Assembly (NCBI RefSeq): GCF_002777255.1
Contig: NZ_CP017634.1
Coordinates: 3,732,903 to 3,796,902, forward strand
DNA from: Candidatus Formimonas warabiya
GTDB taxonomy: Bacteria > Bacillota > Dehalobacteriia > Dehalobacteriales > Dehalobacteriaceae
Direction of reading: 5' to 3'
Length of the DNA: 64,000 nt
Both the position numbers and the translations under genes were made by a program. The notes under the pieces are model-generated. The model was given only the letters and a program-made list of their open reading frames with translations. It was not told where the DNA came from and searched no databases. Shown here piece after piece: positions 24,688 to 33,155 of the stretch (position 1 is the first letter of the stretch; each line of letters opens with the position of its first letter).

Positions 24688-25212
24688 ATGAAAAAAACGA
24701 TCAGCAGTGTCATCTGGGAATATTTGAAAAGTTTTTTGCTGGCAGTAATCATCGCTTTGATCATTAGAACCTACTTGTTCCAAATAACGGAGGTATATGG
24801 CCAGTCCATGTATCCAACCCTCCATGATCATGATCGATTGTTTACAAACCGGATTATTTATACCATCGCCAAACCTGACCGGGGAGATATTGTGATTCTT
24901 GATGCTCCGGATCGTCCCGGTACCTTCTATGTAAAAAGGGCTATCGCTTTGGCCGGAGACCGGTTGAAAATAACCGGCGGCATTGTCTATGTAAATGGCG
25001 AGAAACAGGACGAACCCTATATTAATGGAAACTTTACCGAGGGAGACATTGATACGGTTGTGCCTCCGGGCACTGTCTTCGTCATGGGTGATAACCGGGG
25101 AAACAGCCATGACAGTCGCAGCCCAGATGTATCCTATATCCCGGTTGATGATATTGAGGGGAAAGCTGTGTTCCGCATTTGGCCTTTTGATAAGTTTGGA
25201 AAAGTAAATTAA
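24688..25212 (+). CDS. lepB: Signal peptidase I
   Basis: Protein of 174 aa with one N-terminal membrane anchor ('LKSFLLAVIIALIIRTYLF'). The catalytic serine is S40 in 'YGQSMYPTLHDHD' and the lysine K83 in 'FYVKRAIALAGD'. The later 'VPPGTVFVMGDNRGNSHDSR' is box E of the family. This matches the short Gram-positive SipS type. It removes signal peptides of secreted proteins such as the neighbouring carboxypeptidase. A strong terminator follows at once. Confidence 0.95.
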   Translation: MKKTISSVIWEYLKSFLLAVIIALIIRTYLFQITEVYGQSMYPTLHDHDRLFTNRIIYTIAKPDRGDIVILDAPDRPGTFYVKRAIALAGDRLKITGGIVYVNGEKQDEPYINGNFTEGDIDTVVPPGTVFVMGDNRGNSHDSRSPDVSYIPVDDIEGKAVFRIWPFDKFGKVN

Positions 25213-25242
25213 AAAAAACGCGACAGGGTCGCGTTTTTTTTT
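25212..25242. terminator. Bidirectional terminator between lepB and LUD gene
   Basis: CGCGAC-AGG-GTCGCG stem flanked by eight A's and nine T's; works for both convergent genes. Confidence 0.85.
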
Positions 25243-25250
25243 AATTTCTT

Positions 25251-25889
25251 TTAATACCCTAAGTTTTCCCCCACTAAAACTACGGTAATATCACTGACCA
25301 TGGGCCTCTTTTTCATCACGGCATAAATACGGCAGATCCTGGTCTTTCCCTGGCAATCACAGCACACACCTGTTGTCAAACAGGGATTGGAAGTCTCTAA
25401 TCGCTTATTGTTTTTGGGGGAAGCAATCATGCTGATTCTCTCAAAGGCAGCCTTTTCATCGGTACAGACCTTATTGATCCCGGCCACAATCACGACCTTT
25501 TTCGGTCCGAAGGTCATCGCCCCCACCCGGTTTCCCACGCCATCCACATTGACCAGATATCCCTCCAGCGTAACCGCATTGGTGCTGCATAAAAATACGT
25601 CACTAAGCAATTGCCGGCGCCGGATATCCATTTTGGCTTCCGGGGACAAGCCGGGAAGATTGTGATTGAGTATTTTGGCCCCCAGGGCTGCCGCCTTTTC
25701 AGGGATTCCCAATTCGTTTAGTGTTGCCGACCCGCCAATGCCTACCGCGTCTCCCGGAGAAATATATGTGAGCACCTGCTCTATCGCTTCCTGCCGGTGA
25801 GGAAAATAGACGGCGTCAAATTCATTTTTCCTCAACGCCTGAACCACTTTTTCGCCTAATCTATCATGATGCCATTGATCGATACTCAT
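25251..25889 (-). CDS. LUD-domain protein (LutC/YkgG-like, DUF162)
   Basis: Protein of 212 aa from ATG 25889, 9 bases after GAGGGAG. The LUD fold is seen in 'VGIGGSATLNELGIPEKAAALG', 'DVFLCSTNAVTLEGYLVNVDG' and 'RVGAMTFGPKKVVIVAG'. A cysteine-rich stretch near the C-terminus, 'NPCLTTGVCCDCQGKTRICR', could hold a metal or cluster. LutC takes part in lactate oxidation together with LutA and LutB, but these are absent here. Stand-alone LUD proteins of this length with the CCDC stretch are common in anaerobes and have no assigned reaction. Confidence 0.8.
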   Translation of the reverse strand: MSIDQWHHDRLGEKVVQALRKNEFDAVYFPHRQEAIEQVLTYISPGDAVGIGGSATLNELGIPEKAAALGAKILNHNLPGLSPEAKMDIRRRQLLSDVFLCSTNAVTLEGYLVNVDGVGNRVGAMTFGPKKVVIVAGINKVCTDEKAAFERISMIASPKNNKRLETSNPCLTTGVCCDCQGKTRICRIYAVMKKRPMVSDITVVLVGENLGY

Positions 25890-26144
25890 CAAAACCCACT
25901 CCCTCTTTCCCATTTTTCTATCACTTTTCTCTGCCCAGAAAAAAAATCCTGCCCAAGCACTCTTTCTATTCATAAAAAACCGGGGATGGTAAAAATTATT
26001 ACCGGGTGCGAAAAAAGAAATTTTGCGGAAAAAATTTTTTGAGCAGGAACTGAGCTGAACTGGTAGAAAGAACATTTATCAAGCTTATGAAACATATAGT
26101 AGAATGAATCTCCTTAACATCCGACTGAGAGGAGGAATGAACCC

Positions 26145-26798
26145 ATGCATGTTCGTTCTAAAATGACCAAAGAGCCTGTTACCATCACCAGACAGACCAC
26201 CATTGCAGATGCCCTGGAATTAATGCGCAAACACAACATCCGCCGACTCCCGGTAATGGAAAATAATAAGCTGGTGGGGATTGTCACGGATCGGGACATC
26301 AGTGAAGTATCCCCCTCCCCGGCCACAACTCTCAGTGTTTTTGAAATCAATTACCTGCTGGCCAAAATGAAAATCAAAGATGTCCTGCCCAAAAACCAGA
26401 AAGTAGTGACCATTTCTCCGGACGCCTATGTGGAAGAAGCCGCCATCATCATGCGGGAACACAAAATAGGCGCCCTTCCGGTGATAGAAAACAATAAGCT
26501 GGTGGGAATCATTACCGAGACCAACATTTTCGATGCCTTTATCGAACTTCTGGGCGTCAAAGAACAAGGATCCAGAATCACCATTGAAGTGGAAGACAAA
26601 CCCGGCGTGCTGGCGGACGTCACCCAGATCATCAAAAATGACGGGGCAAATATTTCCCGGGTAGCCGTTTTTAGAGAAGACGGCAAAACCTTTATCGCCA
26701 TTCGCCTGAATACCTTCTACGGAGAACCCATTATTGCCACCCTGGAGAAAAACGGCTATACCATTCATTCCTATAAAAGCTATAATGAGTATCAGTGA
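26145..26798 (+). CDS. CBS-pair and ACT-domain protein (AcuB-like)
   Basis: Protein of 217 aa. Two CBS domains span residues 1-60 and ~75-135, each ending with the repeat 'ENNKLVGI(V/I)T'. An ACT domain occupies ~145-217 ('ITIEVEDKPGVLADVTQIIKNDGANISRVAVF'). CBS pairs bind adenine nucleotides, and ACT domains bind amino acids or similar ligands. Bacillus AcuB has this order and affects acetoin use, but no acuA or acuC is adjacent, so the pathway is open. AGGAGG lies 9 bases before the ATG. Confidence 0.85.
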   Translation: MHVRSKMTKEPVTITRQTTIADALELMRKHNIRRLPVMENNKLVGIVTDRDISEVSPSPATTLSVFEINYLLAKMKIKDVLPKNQKVVTISPDAYVEEAAIIMREHKIGALPVIENNKLVGIITETNIFDAFIELLGVKEQGSRITIEVEDKPGVLADVTQIIKNDGANISRVAVFREDGKTFIAIRLNTFYGEPIIATLEKNGYTIHSYKSYNEYQ

Positions 26799-26808
26799 AA
26801 AAGAATAA

Positions 26809-26824
26809 AAGCCCCTTCGGGCTT
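26809..26824 (+). terminator. Hairpin after the CBS-ACT gene
   Basis: AAGCCC-CTTC-GGGCTT stem-loop 10 bases past the stop; only a weak T-rich tail. Confidence 0.45.
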
Positions 26825-26854
26825 CTATCGCACAAGATCAAAATAGTTGGGATT

Positions 26855-27805
26855 CTACTTTTGGGGGAAGTACTGGTCCAGCCGTTTCAGCATTTTCAGA
26901 TCCGCTTCTCCGTCCACAGGCAGCATATGATACGCCTCAAACAGCTTTACCGCAAATTCCGTGAGGCCTCCGTAACGCCCGTCCGCGTAATCGATGCCAA
27001 AACCTAACTCCTTTAAGCGGTATTGGAGCATGACCACATCCTGCCCGGATGATTTTAATTTCAAGGGTCGGACAAAACCCTGAAACTTCGGCGTATAGCC
27101 CATAATCAGCACCCTTGTGCCAATGGGGATCCAGGGAAATATTTCTTCCACATCTTTGTTATACATACGGAAACAGCCATGGGAAGCAGACCGACCGATG
27201 GAATAAGGATTATTTGTTCCATGGATTCCGTATATTCCCCAGGGGACGTTGATCCCCATCCACCTGCTCCCGAATCCTGTTCCCCAGTTCAGGTCTTTGT
27301 GGATGATTTTATACTCTCCCACCGGGCTGGGGGTTTTCGATTTTCCCGTCGCCACGGAGTATGTCTTAAAAAGTTTTCCATCATCCAAAATGTGCAGCTG
27401 ATTTTTATTGAGGTCGATATAAATGCTCACCTCGCCCTTCGGCCCGTCTCCCCCTGGATTGCTTGCCATGGCCTGGTCATAAAGCGCGGCCAGGGCATCC
27501 CAGGTTTTATGTTCTATAGTACCGTTGGGAGCTAAACCATGGTCTCTCTGAAATTTTTTTACCGCTTCTGCCGTCATTGGGCCATAATTCCCATCCACCT
27601 TGGCCCGATAATACCCGGCAGATTTCAACAATTCCTGAAGTTCGGCAATGTACCCTCCTGACTGGACCGGGTCTGTAAAATGCAATTCCGGACAAGACGT
27701 ATAGTCGGTACAGGCTTGGACAGGCAGTGACCATGCCATAAAAGCCATGAAACAAATCATGATCGAAAAAACAGTCTTGTTAATTTTTTCTTCCCCCTTT
27801 TTCAA
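26855..27805 (-). CDS. L,D-transpeptidase with two peptidoglycan-binding domains
   Basis: About 316 aa if started at TTG 27805. Signal peptide with the core 'VFSIMICFMAFMAWSLPVQA'. An N-terminal PG_binding_1 domain ('IAELQELLKSAGYYRAKVDG'), a YkuD catalytic domain with 'YGIHGTNNPYSIGRSASHGC' followed by FRMYNKDVEE (the H...SHGC-R active site), and a second PG_binding_1-like domain at the C-terminus ('YRLKELGFGIDYADGRYGG'). It makes 3-3 cross-links or attaches proteins to peptidoglycan outside the membrane. Start choice is difficult: no ribosome binding site precedes TTG 27805, whereas GGGGG stands 8 bases before an ATT codon at 27784 that would give a classic signal peptide. Confidence 0.87.
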   Translation of the reverse strand: MKKGEEKINKTVFSIMICFMAFMAWSLPVQACTDYTSCPELHFTDPVQSGGYIAELQELLKSAGYYRAKVDGNYGPMTAEAVKKFQRDHGLAPNGTIEHKTWDALAALYDQAMASNPGGDGPKGEVSIYIDLNKNQLHILDDGKLFKTYSVATGKSKTPSPVGEYKIIHKDLNWGTGFGSRWMGINVPWGIYGIHGTNNPYSIGRSASHGCFRMYNKDVEEIFPWIPIGTRVLIMGYTPKFQGFVRPLKLKSSGQDVVMLQYRLKELGFGIDYADGRYGGLTEFAVKLFEAYHMLPVDGEADLKMLKRLDQYFPQK

Positions 27806-27847
27806 AATAATCATAGAACAATACATGGGAAAATAAATACTTATCTC

Positions 27848-29341
27848 TTATTGCAAAGTGTGGAATGTCTGATTTTGAGACCGGTAATTCTCCCTTTCCA
27901 GCAACCCTAGCCCATATTTAGCTGCAAAGACCGGATTGCTGTCCCGCAAACCATGTAAACTTTTTAATAACCTGGTTGCTTTCTGGGCATAGGACCGGTC
28001 CCCTAACACACAGGCCATGTTCAGAAAAACCGTGGCCAGCTCCGCATTTTCCACAAAGGGAACTAGGGGAATATCCAAATAGCCCGGATTGGCGGAGGCT
28101 AAGGGAATATCCCCAAAATATCCCTCCGGCAGCCGGTAATTTTTATACACATGCTTCATTAATAATTGGGCCTTTTCCAAATAATCAATTTGCCGGGTAC
28201 AATTATATGCTTCCCATAATGCGCAAATAAATTTTACCTGGTCAGAAAAAAGTTCTACTTCCGACGGTCCCTGGAAGAAAAAGTGACTCATGCCCCGGCC
28301 CAAACGGTAGCACTTGGCCCAAAAAGAGTGCAGCACCGCCAAGGCAATCTCCAAATATTTCTTCTCACCGAAAACCCGGTAGGCCAGGAGTAAAGATGAG
28401 ACCATCATGCCGTTCCAATTGGCAAAGGGAGAAAAATCAACCTCATGGCCTATTTGACTGCCGCCAAAGGCATGCACTCCCGGATCAAATAAATGATCGA
28501 TAAGATACCGAAGGGTATCTTGAGCCACCCTTTCATATCTTTCCTCGCCCCACCTGTTAAATGCCAGCAAATAGTTGCGTAAAAGCCCGGCATTGCTCTC
28601 GAGAAGTTTTTCCCCATGGGGCAAGGTCCAATTCTGTCCTTCACATAAGCGGAAAAAGCCTCCTTTTTCCCGGTCATAAATCTCACCGGTGCTCATGACA
28701 TCCAAGGTGTGGGTCAACATCGTCTCTGCCTCCGGACAAAAATTCTTTTCCGTATAGGAAATTAAAAAGTCGTTAATTTCCGGGAAGGGAAATTTCGCTT
28801 CCGCCGAGTATACCACAAATCCCCCAAATTCATGGTCATAGGCTTTTTTAATGATCTCCATCACATGGTCGATCTGCCCCAAGGATAAGCAATCTTTGTC
28901 CATTTTTTTGGACAGCATGTTTTCCTTATTGAAGCCCGCAGGCAAATTTGCTTGTTTTTCCCCATTCCTGGGCGCTAGAACCCGCTTGCGTTTGCTCACG
29001 TCATGCAAGACTTCCTCCAACAGGCTCTTCATTTGCTCTCCGGGCAAATAATTTTCTCCCTTCAAAATATGGCCCTCTCCTGATAAAAAAACAATGCTCG
29101 GGTATCCTCCATAATGATACCGGTCCGCCACGTGGGGGTATTGGTCTACATTCACCTTCATGGGAATAAAATTTCTTTCAATGATATGGATCACCTGAGG
29201 ATCCTGGTAAGTTGTATCTTCCATCACAGCACACCAGCCGCACCAGGGTGCCGTTAAATACATCATAATCGGTTTTTTTTGGACCGACGCTTGCTCAAAA
29301 GTATCGTTGCCCCAGGGAAACCAATTGATGGAACAGGGCAT
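27848..29341 (-). CDS. YyaL-like protein: thioredoxin-type DUF255 domain plus helical barrel
   Basis: Protein of 497 aa from ATG 29341, with AAGGAGG 8 bases upstream. The N-terminal thioredoxin-like domain contains 'WFPWGNDTFEQA' and the redox motif 'APWCGWCAVM', followed by 'NFIPMKVNVDQYPHVADRY' and 'GGYPSIVFL'. The C-terminal two thirds resemble a six-hairpin glycosidase-like barrel ('LLESNAGLLRNYLLAFNRWG', 'NWNGMMVSSLLLAYRVFG'). Full-length relatives are near 690 aa, so about 190 residues are missing, mostly between the domains and in the barrel. Function is not established for the family. Confidence 0.8.
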   Translation of the reverse strand: MPCSINWFPWGNDTFEQASVQKKPIMMYLTAPWCGWCAVMEDTTYQDPQVIHIIERNFIPMKVNVDQYPHVADRYHYGGYPSIVFLSGEGHILKGENYLPGEQMKSLLEEVLHDVSKRKRVLAPRNGEKQANLPAGFNKENMLSKKMDKDCLSLGQIDHVMEIIKKAYDHEFGGFVVYSAEAKFPFPEINDFLISYTEKNFCPEAETMLTHTLDVMSTGEIYDREKGGFFRLCEGQNWTLPHGEKLLESNAGLLRNYLLAFNRWGEERYERVAQDTLRYLIDHLFDPGVHAFGGSQIGHEVDFSPFANWNGMMVSSLLLAYRVFGEKKYLEIALAVLHSFWAKCYRLGRGMSHFFFQGPSEVELFSDQVKFICALWEAYNCTRQIDYLEKAQLLMKHVYKNYRLPEGYFGDIPLASANPGYLDIPLVPFVENAELATVFLNMACVLGDRSYAQKATRLLKSLHGLRDSNPVFAAKYGLGLLERENYRSQNQTFHTLQ

Positions 29342-29587
29342 ATCTTTTACCTCCTTCCCGATATTATCTTTTGTTTTCACGATTTTTTTTAGGTGTAGAA
29401 AATGATGGAAAGCCAGTAAAGTTTCTCCCGGCTGTAATATTCACTCTAAATTAATATATGGGCTCCCCTCAGACTTATGCGAACTTCACGTTTCAGGAAA
29501 TCTGGTATAAAAGCTCCCTTTTTTTGTCATAATAGCCTAATAATAAAATTATTTAAAAAGAGATAAAATGATCCAGGAGGCTAAAAA

Positions 29588-29758
29588 ATGACCGATAATT
29601 ACGGAATGCCTGATAATGCCGTGCGCGCCTATAAATGTGCCCGCTGCGGAAATATGTTTGAGGCACAGCGCCAGGTGGCATCCACCTGCCCTATATGCGG
29701 CTATACCTGCAGCGAAAACCTGTGCAATGTTGTTGACACCACGAATGAAGACTATTGA
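29588..29758 (+). CDS. 56-aa zinc-ribbon protein
   Basis: AGGAGG lies 7 bases before ATG 29588. The protein has two CxxC knuckles, 'YKCARCGNMFEA' and 'TCPICGYTCSENLC', spaced as in small rubredoxin-like or zinc-ribbon proteins, and a short acidic tail. It probably binds zinc or iron. It is followed 14 bases later by another tiny ORF with its own ribosome binding site, so the two form a small operon. No closer identity is recognised. Confidence 0.7.
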   Translation: MTDNYGMPDNAVRAYKCARCGNMFEAQRQVASTCPICGYTCSENLCNVVDTTNEDY

Positions 29759-29772
29759 TAGGAGGCCCCCTC

Positions 29773-29925
29773 ATGTCAAAAAGGAAACAGGAAAAAATCA
29801 CCGCCCCCCTAAATCTGACTCAGGAGCTGGAAGGCTCGATTCCTAAAGTTAACCTGGACGGCGTTTCTGAGGCCAGAATCCCGACAAAAATCGTGCCGGA
29901 AAAAACTCCCCCAAGCAAAAAGTAA
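29773..29925 (+). CDS. 50-aa protein of unknown function
   Basis: GGAGG lies 7 bases before ATG 29773. The sequence begins MSKRKQEKITAPLNLTQELE and ends KTPPSKK; it has no cysteine, no membrane segment and is rich in Lys, Pro and Glu, so it is likely disordered. It follows the zinc-ribbon ORF and precedes a terminator, which supports it being a real translated gene. Confidence 0.55.
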   Translation: MSKRKQEKITAPLNLTQELEGSIPKVNLDGVSEARIPTKIVPEKTPPSKK

Positions 29926-29946
29926 AATTTTATTTTTCTTCCATAA

Positions 29947-29983
29947 AAAGGGCCGTTTTGCAGAAGACAGCCCTTTCTTTTTT
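29947..29983 (+). terminator. Terminator of the two small ORFs
   Basis: AAAGGGC (29947-29953) pairs with GCCCTTT (29970-29976), followed by CTTTTTT. Confidence 0.6.
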
Positions 29984-30105
29984 GGCGAAAAACCTTTACA
30001 ATCTTTATAATGTTTTAATTCAATTTTTATCTTTTTTTAATCTGCAAGATGCAAAATGAAAGCAGTAAGCATCAAGATATTGCCTGGTGACAGGAGTGAC
30101 GGCTC

Positions 30106-30606
30106 GTGCAGCTTATTTTATCGTGGGATCTTTTCCTTTTTCGCTTTATTAACCGAAAGTGGCGCTGTTCTTTGCTGGACAGATTAATGCCCAGGATGAC
30201 TCATCTGGGCGGGCTGAGGGCTTCCATCCTCATCTGTTTGGCTTTGCTTTTCTTCTCCAGGGAAACCCTGGGGAAAGAGGTGGTGTACGCCATGGTGGGG
30301 AGTCAGATTGTGGTGCAGGCAGCAAAAAAAATCTTACCCAGACGGCGCCCTTTTCTTACGGTTCCTGAGACAAATATCTGGCAGCCTCTGATCCTGAAGG
30401 ACTATTCTTTTCCTTCCGGTCATACTGCGGCCAGCTTTTCTCTCAGCGCCGTCGTTGCTTTATACTTTCCCCTCCTCACCCCTTTTGTGCTGCCCCTGGC
30501 CGCGCTGATCGGCATCTCCCGGATCTATCTGGGCTTGCATTATCCCTCCGACGTCATCATGGGCGCTCTTTTAGGAACCATATCGGCCGTCTTGGTCTGC
30601 CTATAG
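30106..30606 (+). CDS. PAP2-family membrane phosphatase (BcrC-like)
   Basis: Protein of 166 aa from GTG 30106, 8 bases after AGGAGTGA. The acid-phosphatase signatures are 'KKILPRRRPF' (KxxxxxRP), 'YSFPSGHTAASFS' (PSGH) and 'SRIYLGLHYPSDVIMG' (SRxxxxxHxxxD). Five or six membrane helices. This size and motif set fit undecaprenyl-diphosphate or lipid phosphatases that recycle the peptidoglycan carrier lipid. The true substrate cannot be told from motifs alone. Confidence 0.87.
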   Translation: MQLILSWDLFLFRFINRKWRCSLLDRLMPRMTHLGGLRASILICLALLFFSRETLGKEVVYAMVGSQIVVQAAKKILPRRRPFLTVPETNIWQPLILKDYSFPSGHTAASFSLSAVVALYFPLLTPFVLPLAALIGISRIYLGLHYPSDVIMGALLGTISAVLVCL

Positions 30607-30614
30607 GGAAAAGG

Positions 30615-30647
30615 CAGGGATCCAGGTACCGGGGTCCGGGAAAAACC
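30615..30647. repeat. Copy of dispersed repeat A
   Basis: CAGGGATCCAGGTACCGGGG followed by TCCGGG, 9 bases after the PAP2 stop; slightly diverged from the other copies. Confidence 0.5.
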
Positions 30648-30710
30648 AAAAGATCAACTTTTGCTGCATAAGGGTTGAGGCTTCATCTAAATAAGTCCCC
30701 TCGTACTTCA

Positions 30711-30748
30711 AAAAAAAATCCCGTATCACTGTCAAAGCGGTACGGGAT
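30711..30748 (-). terminator. Terminator of the chemoreceptor gene
   Basis: ATCCCGTA and TACGGGAT pair around 15 bases; on the minus strand a T-run follows. Confidence 0.75.
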
Positions 30749-30774
30749 TGCTTTTTAGAGCCGGCCGGCCACCC

Positions 30775-32826
30775 TCACGCCACATGGAACTCCAGCACCA
30801 TGGAACGCAATTGCTCTGCCCTGGCCCCCAGCTCTTCTACGGTAGCCAGCATCTCCTGGGCTCCGGCCGCCGTCTGTTCTACTTCCAGAGAAACCTCCTC
30901 GATTACGGAGACTACATTGCCGCTCCCTATGGCCTGATTTTGGGCCTCATCAGTAATTTCATTGACCTTGTCCACCGTTAAATTAATTAAAGAGGCAATG
31001 GCCTGAAAAGATTGTCCCGATCTTTCCGTCCAGGTACTGCCGTCTTTTACCGCCTTTTCCGTGTCCAAATTTCCTTTCTGAATGGCAAAAACGATCTGGC
31101 CTATTTCCTGGCTTTCTTTTCGGGAACTATCCGCTAATTTTTTTACTTCCTGGGCCACCACCCCAAAACCCCGGCCGATGGTACCGGCCCGGGCAGCCTC
31201 AATAGCGGCGTTCAAGGCCAGAAGATTGGTTTGGCCGGAAATTTTATCGATCATCTTGATGATTTCACCAATTCTTAAGGAGTTCTTATTTGACCGCTCC
31301 ATATTTTCATGAATCAGCCGCATGCCAAAAACAGCTTGAGAAACGTTTTCTTCTCCGGTTTGGGCCTTTTCTTTAGCCTCCTGAACGGTGGTCAACGCAT
31401 TTTGGGCATTATTTGAGACCCGTTCCGCCGCCCCTGCCAGTTCTTTTACTTCGGCGCTAATCGTAGTTAAATGATAGGACTGATTTTGCGACCCTTCGGC
31501 AATCAGCCGGGCACAAGACAGCATCTGTTCACTGGCTGCTGCCAAATCCCCCGCATGATCCTGAATATTGGTGACGATCCGGTTCAGGTTATCTTTCATT
31601 TCATTCAGGGTCTGCCCCAGGACGGATACTTCATCCCGGGAATGGATGGTCAAATCGGGAATGGAAAGATTTCCCCGGGATATCTCCTGGGCAAAATTCA
31701 CCGTAGTTAAAATAGGCTTGGTAATCCCTCTGGTAATCACTGCCGCTAAAATCATTCCGGCGACAAAGCATACTCCTGTGGCACAAACCAAAAGGGCAAA
31801 AGCAAACCTTTTCGTGTTGTTACTCTGACGGGCTCCGGACACCATCTGATCTTTGGCGGCTTTCAAGAGGGTATCCCCGTTTTTGACTACAGCGGCCATT
31901 TGCTTGACTTTCTCCCCATCTGCCTCGGTAATACCCTCAAAAGCACTGCCCAGACTTTTGATCTGGGCCAGGAGTTGGGCCCCATGGGTAGAAGCTTCCT
32001 GCCCCTGGAGCTTTTCTTTTAGGGTTAAGGCCAGAGCTTCCGCCTCTTTTAGTTTTTGGCGTGCGGCCAGAGAATAGGCCTCCTTTTTCGGACCTTCTGC
32101 GCCGTCCACGACAAAACCGCGCACCTCCAGCCCGATTTCCGTAATCTTGGTTTTCAGCTCATATTCCAGTTCCACATTACCGGAACCCTGGTCCTGGGTG
32201 AGAATCTCCTCCATCAACCTGTACCCCTGGGATTCGCAGGTAAGATAGGAATTGAAAAATTTGTCCTGGCGGTCTTTTAACAAGGCATATGAATTAATAC
32301 TTTTTTGATACTCCACCACTAACTTCCACATATCCTCCAAACCGTCCGCATCCTGACTAGTGGTCAATTTTTTTCTCTCAGATTCCAATTCCCGCATCAG
32401 GTCGTTCACTTTGGTAATATCCTCAGAAGCACCTGTCCTCTGATAATCTTTTACGGACCCGCCGATTTGATATACCTGGTCCACAAAAGAAACAGTAATT
32501 TGATTCTGATTAAATACATGGGCCAATCTATTCATACCGACAAAGCCTGTAATGGCAATAAAGATACTGATGACCATGAGCAGAGTGAAGCTGCCCCCGA
32601 TTTTTAATCCTAAGCTTTTCGCATCCTGAAATTTTTTCCCGACTTGCCTCAGCCGGTAAAAAAAAGATTTCACCAAAGGCAGAAAACGACGGGAAGCCTG
32701 CTTCCATCCCGCACCCAGATACTTTTTCCCCCATCTGTTTTTCCCCCTAGGCATTTTTTTGCCTAAGTCATTCATCCATGAAATAAGCCTTTTTTTCATG
32801 TGCGCGACTTTGATCCCTGTTTTCAA
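30775..32826 (-). CDS. Methyl-accepting chemotaxis protein
   Basis: Protein of 683 aa from TTG 32826. An unusual basic cytoplasmic segment of about 75 residues with many Lys/Arg precedes the first membrane helix ('[19 protein letters not shown]'). A helical sensory domain (~100-345) follows, then TM2 ('[20 protein letters not shown]'), HAMP ('[20 protein letters not shown]') and the signalling domain with '[20 protein letters not shown]' and '[16 protein letters not shown]'. It lacks a recognisable Cache domain, so the sensory part is probably of the four-helix-bundle type. It would signal to CheA/CheW; none is encoded here. Confidence 0.92.
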   Translation of the reverse strand: MKTGIKVAHMKKRLISWMNDLGKKMPRGKNRWGKKYLGAGWKQASRRFLPLVKSFFYRLRQVGKKFQDAKSLGLKIGGSFTLLMVISIFIAITGFVGMNRLAHVFNQNQITVSFVDQVYQIGGSVKDYQRTGASEDITKVNDLMRELESERKKLTTSQDADGLEDMWKLVVEYQKSINSYALLKDRQDKFFNSYLTCESQGYRLMEEILTQDQGSGNVELEYELKTKITEIGLEVRGFVVDGAEGPKKEAYSLAARQKLKEAEALALTLKEKLQGQEASTHGAQLLAQIKSLGSAFEGITEADGEKVKQMAAVVKNGDTLLKAAKDQMVSGARQSNNTKRFAFALLVCATGVCFVAGMILAAVITRGITKPILTTVNFAQEISRGNLSIPDLTIHSRDEVSVLGQTLNEMKDNLNRIVTNIQDHAGDLAAASEQMLSCARLIAEGSQNQSYHLTTISAEVKELAGAAERVSNNAQNALTTVQEAKEKAQTGEENVSQAVFGMRLIHENMERSNKNSLRIGEIIKMIDKISGQTNLLALNAAIEAARAGTIGRGFGVVAQEVKKLADSSRKESQEIGQIVFAIQKGNLDTEKAVKDGSTWTERSGQSFQAIASLINLTVDKVNEITDEAQNQAIGSGNVVSVIEEVSLEVEQTAAGAQEMLATVEELGARAEQLRSMVLEFHVA

Positions 32827-32939
32827 TGTATTTCCTAACTCCTTCCCTTATTCTCCTATCATGCAATTCTTGCTAAAGAAAGGCTTTCCTTTCAAGGCAC
32901 AAATACTTAATACAAACTTAAAGCGTTCTTAAGAAAAAA

Positions 32940-32965
32940 TTCTTCAACCAAGATTAGTTGAAGAA
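32940..32965. promoter_or_regulatory. Inverted repeat in the divergent gap before the giant ATPase
   Basis: TTCTTCAAC (32940-32948) and GTTGAAGAA (32957-32965) form a 9-bp dyad. The same 329-bp gap (32827-33155) also has TTAATA, TTAAAG and TTAAGA at 32907, 32918 and 32929 (11-bp steps) and the hairpin at 33054-33087. No gene was seen in it. Confidence 0.35.
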
Positions 32966-33053
32966 AATCAGCAGGGTACAGGGTTTTTATGTGCTTTATT
33001 TTAAACGCCAAATATTAAGATTTTCCCTCTCTCCTATTTAATTTTCAGTTAAG

Positions 33054-33087
33054 AAAAAAATCCCCTGGCGGTACCAGGATTTTTTTT
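33054..33087. terminator. Bidirectional terminator-like hairpin 69 bases before the first giant ATPase
   Basis: CCTGG-CGGTA-CCAGG (33064-33078) is flanked by A's on the left and T's on the right, so it has a U-tract in both directions. The flanking genes diverge, so no upstream gene needs ending here. It may attenuate the ATPase transcript. Confidence 0.55.
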
Positions 33088-33155
33088 CTCAAATACATAT
33101 TAATTTATTCCCGCTGCCATACTTTAATTATGATTCCAGAAAAGGAGGCCTGCCG

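Noticed and set aside
32907-32934. PhoP-box array upstream of the first giant ATPase (TTAATA, TTAAAG, TTAAGA at 11-bp steps)
   Set aside because: Two of three hexamers are poor and no -10 lies 15 bp after any of them, unlike the three accepted arrays. Kept only as a remark.
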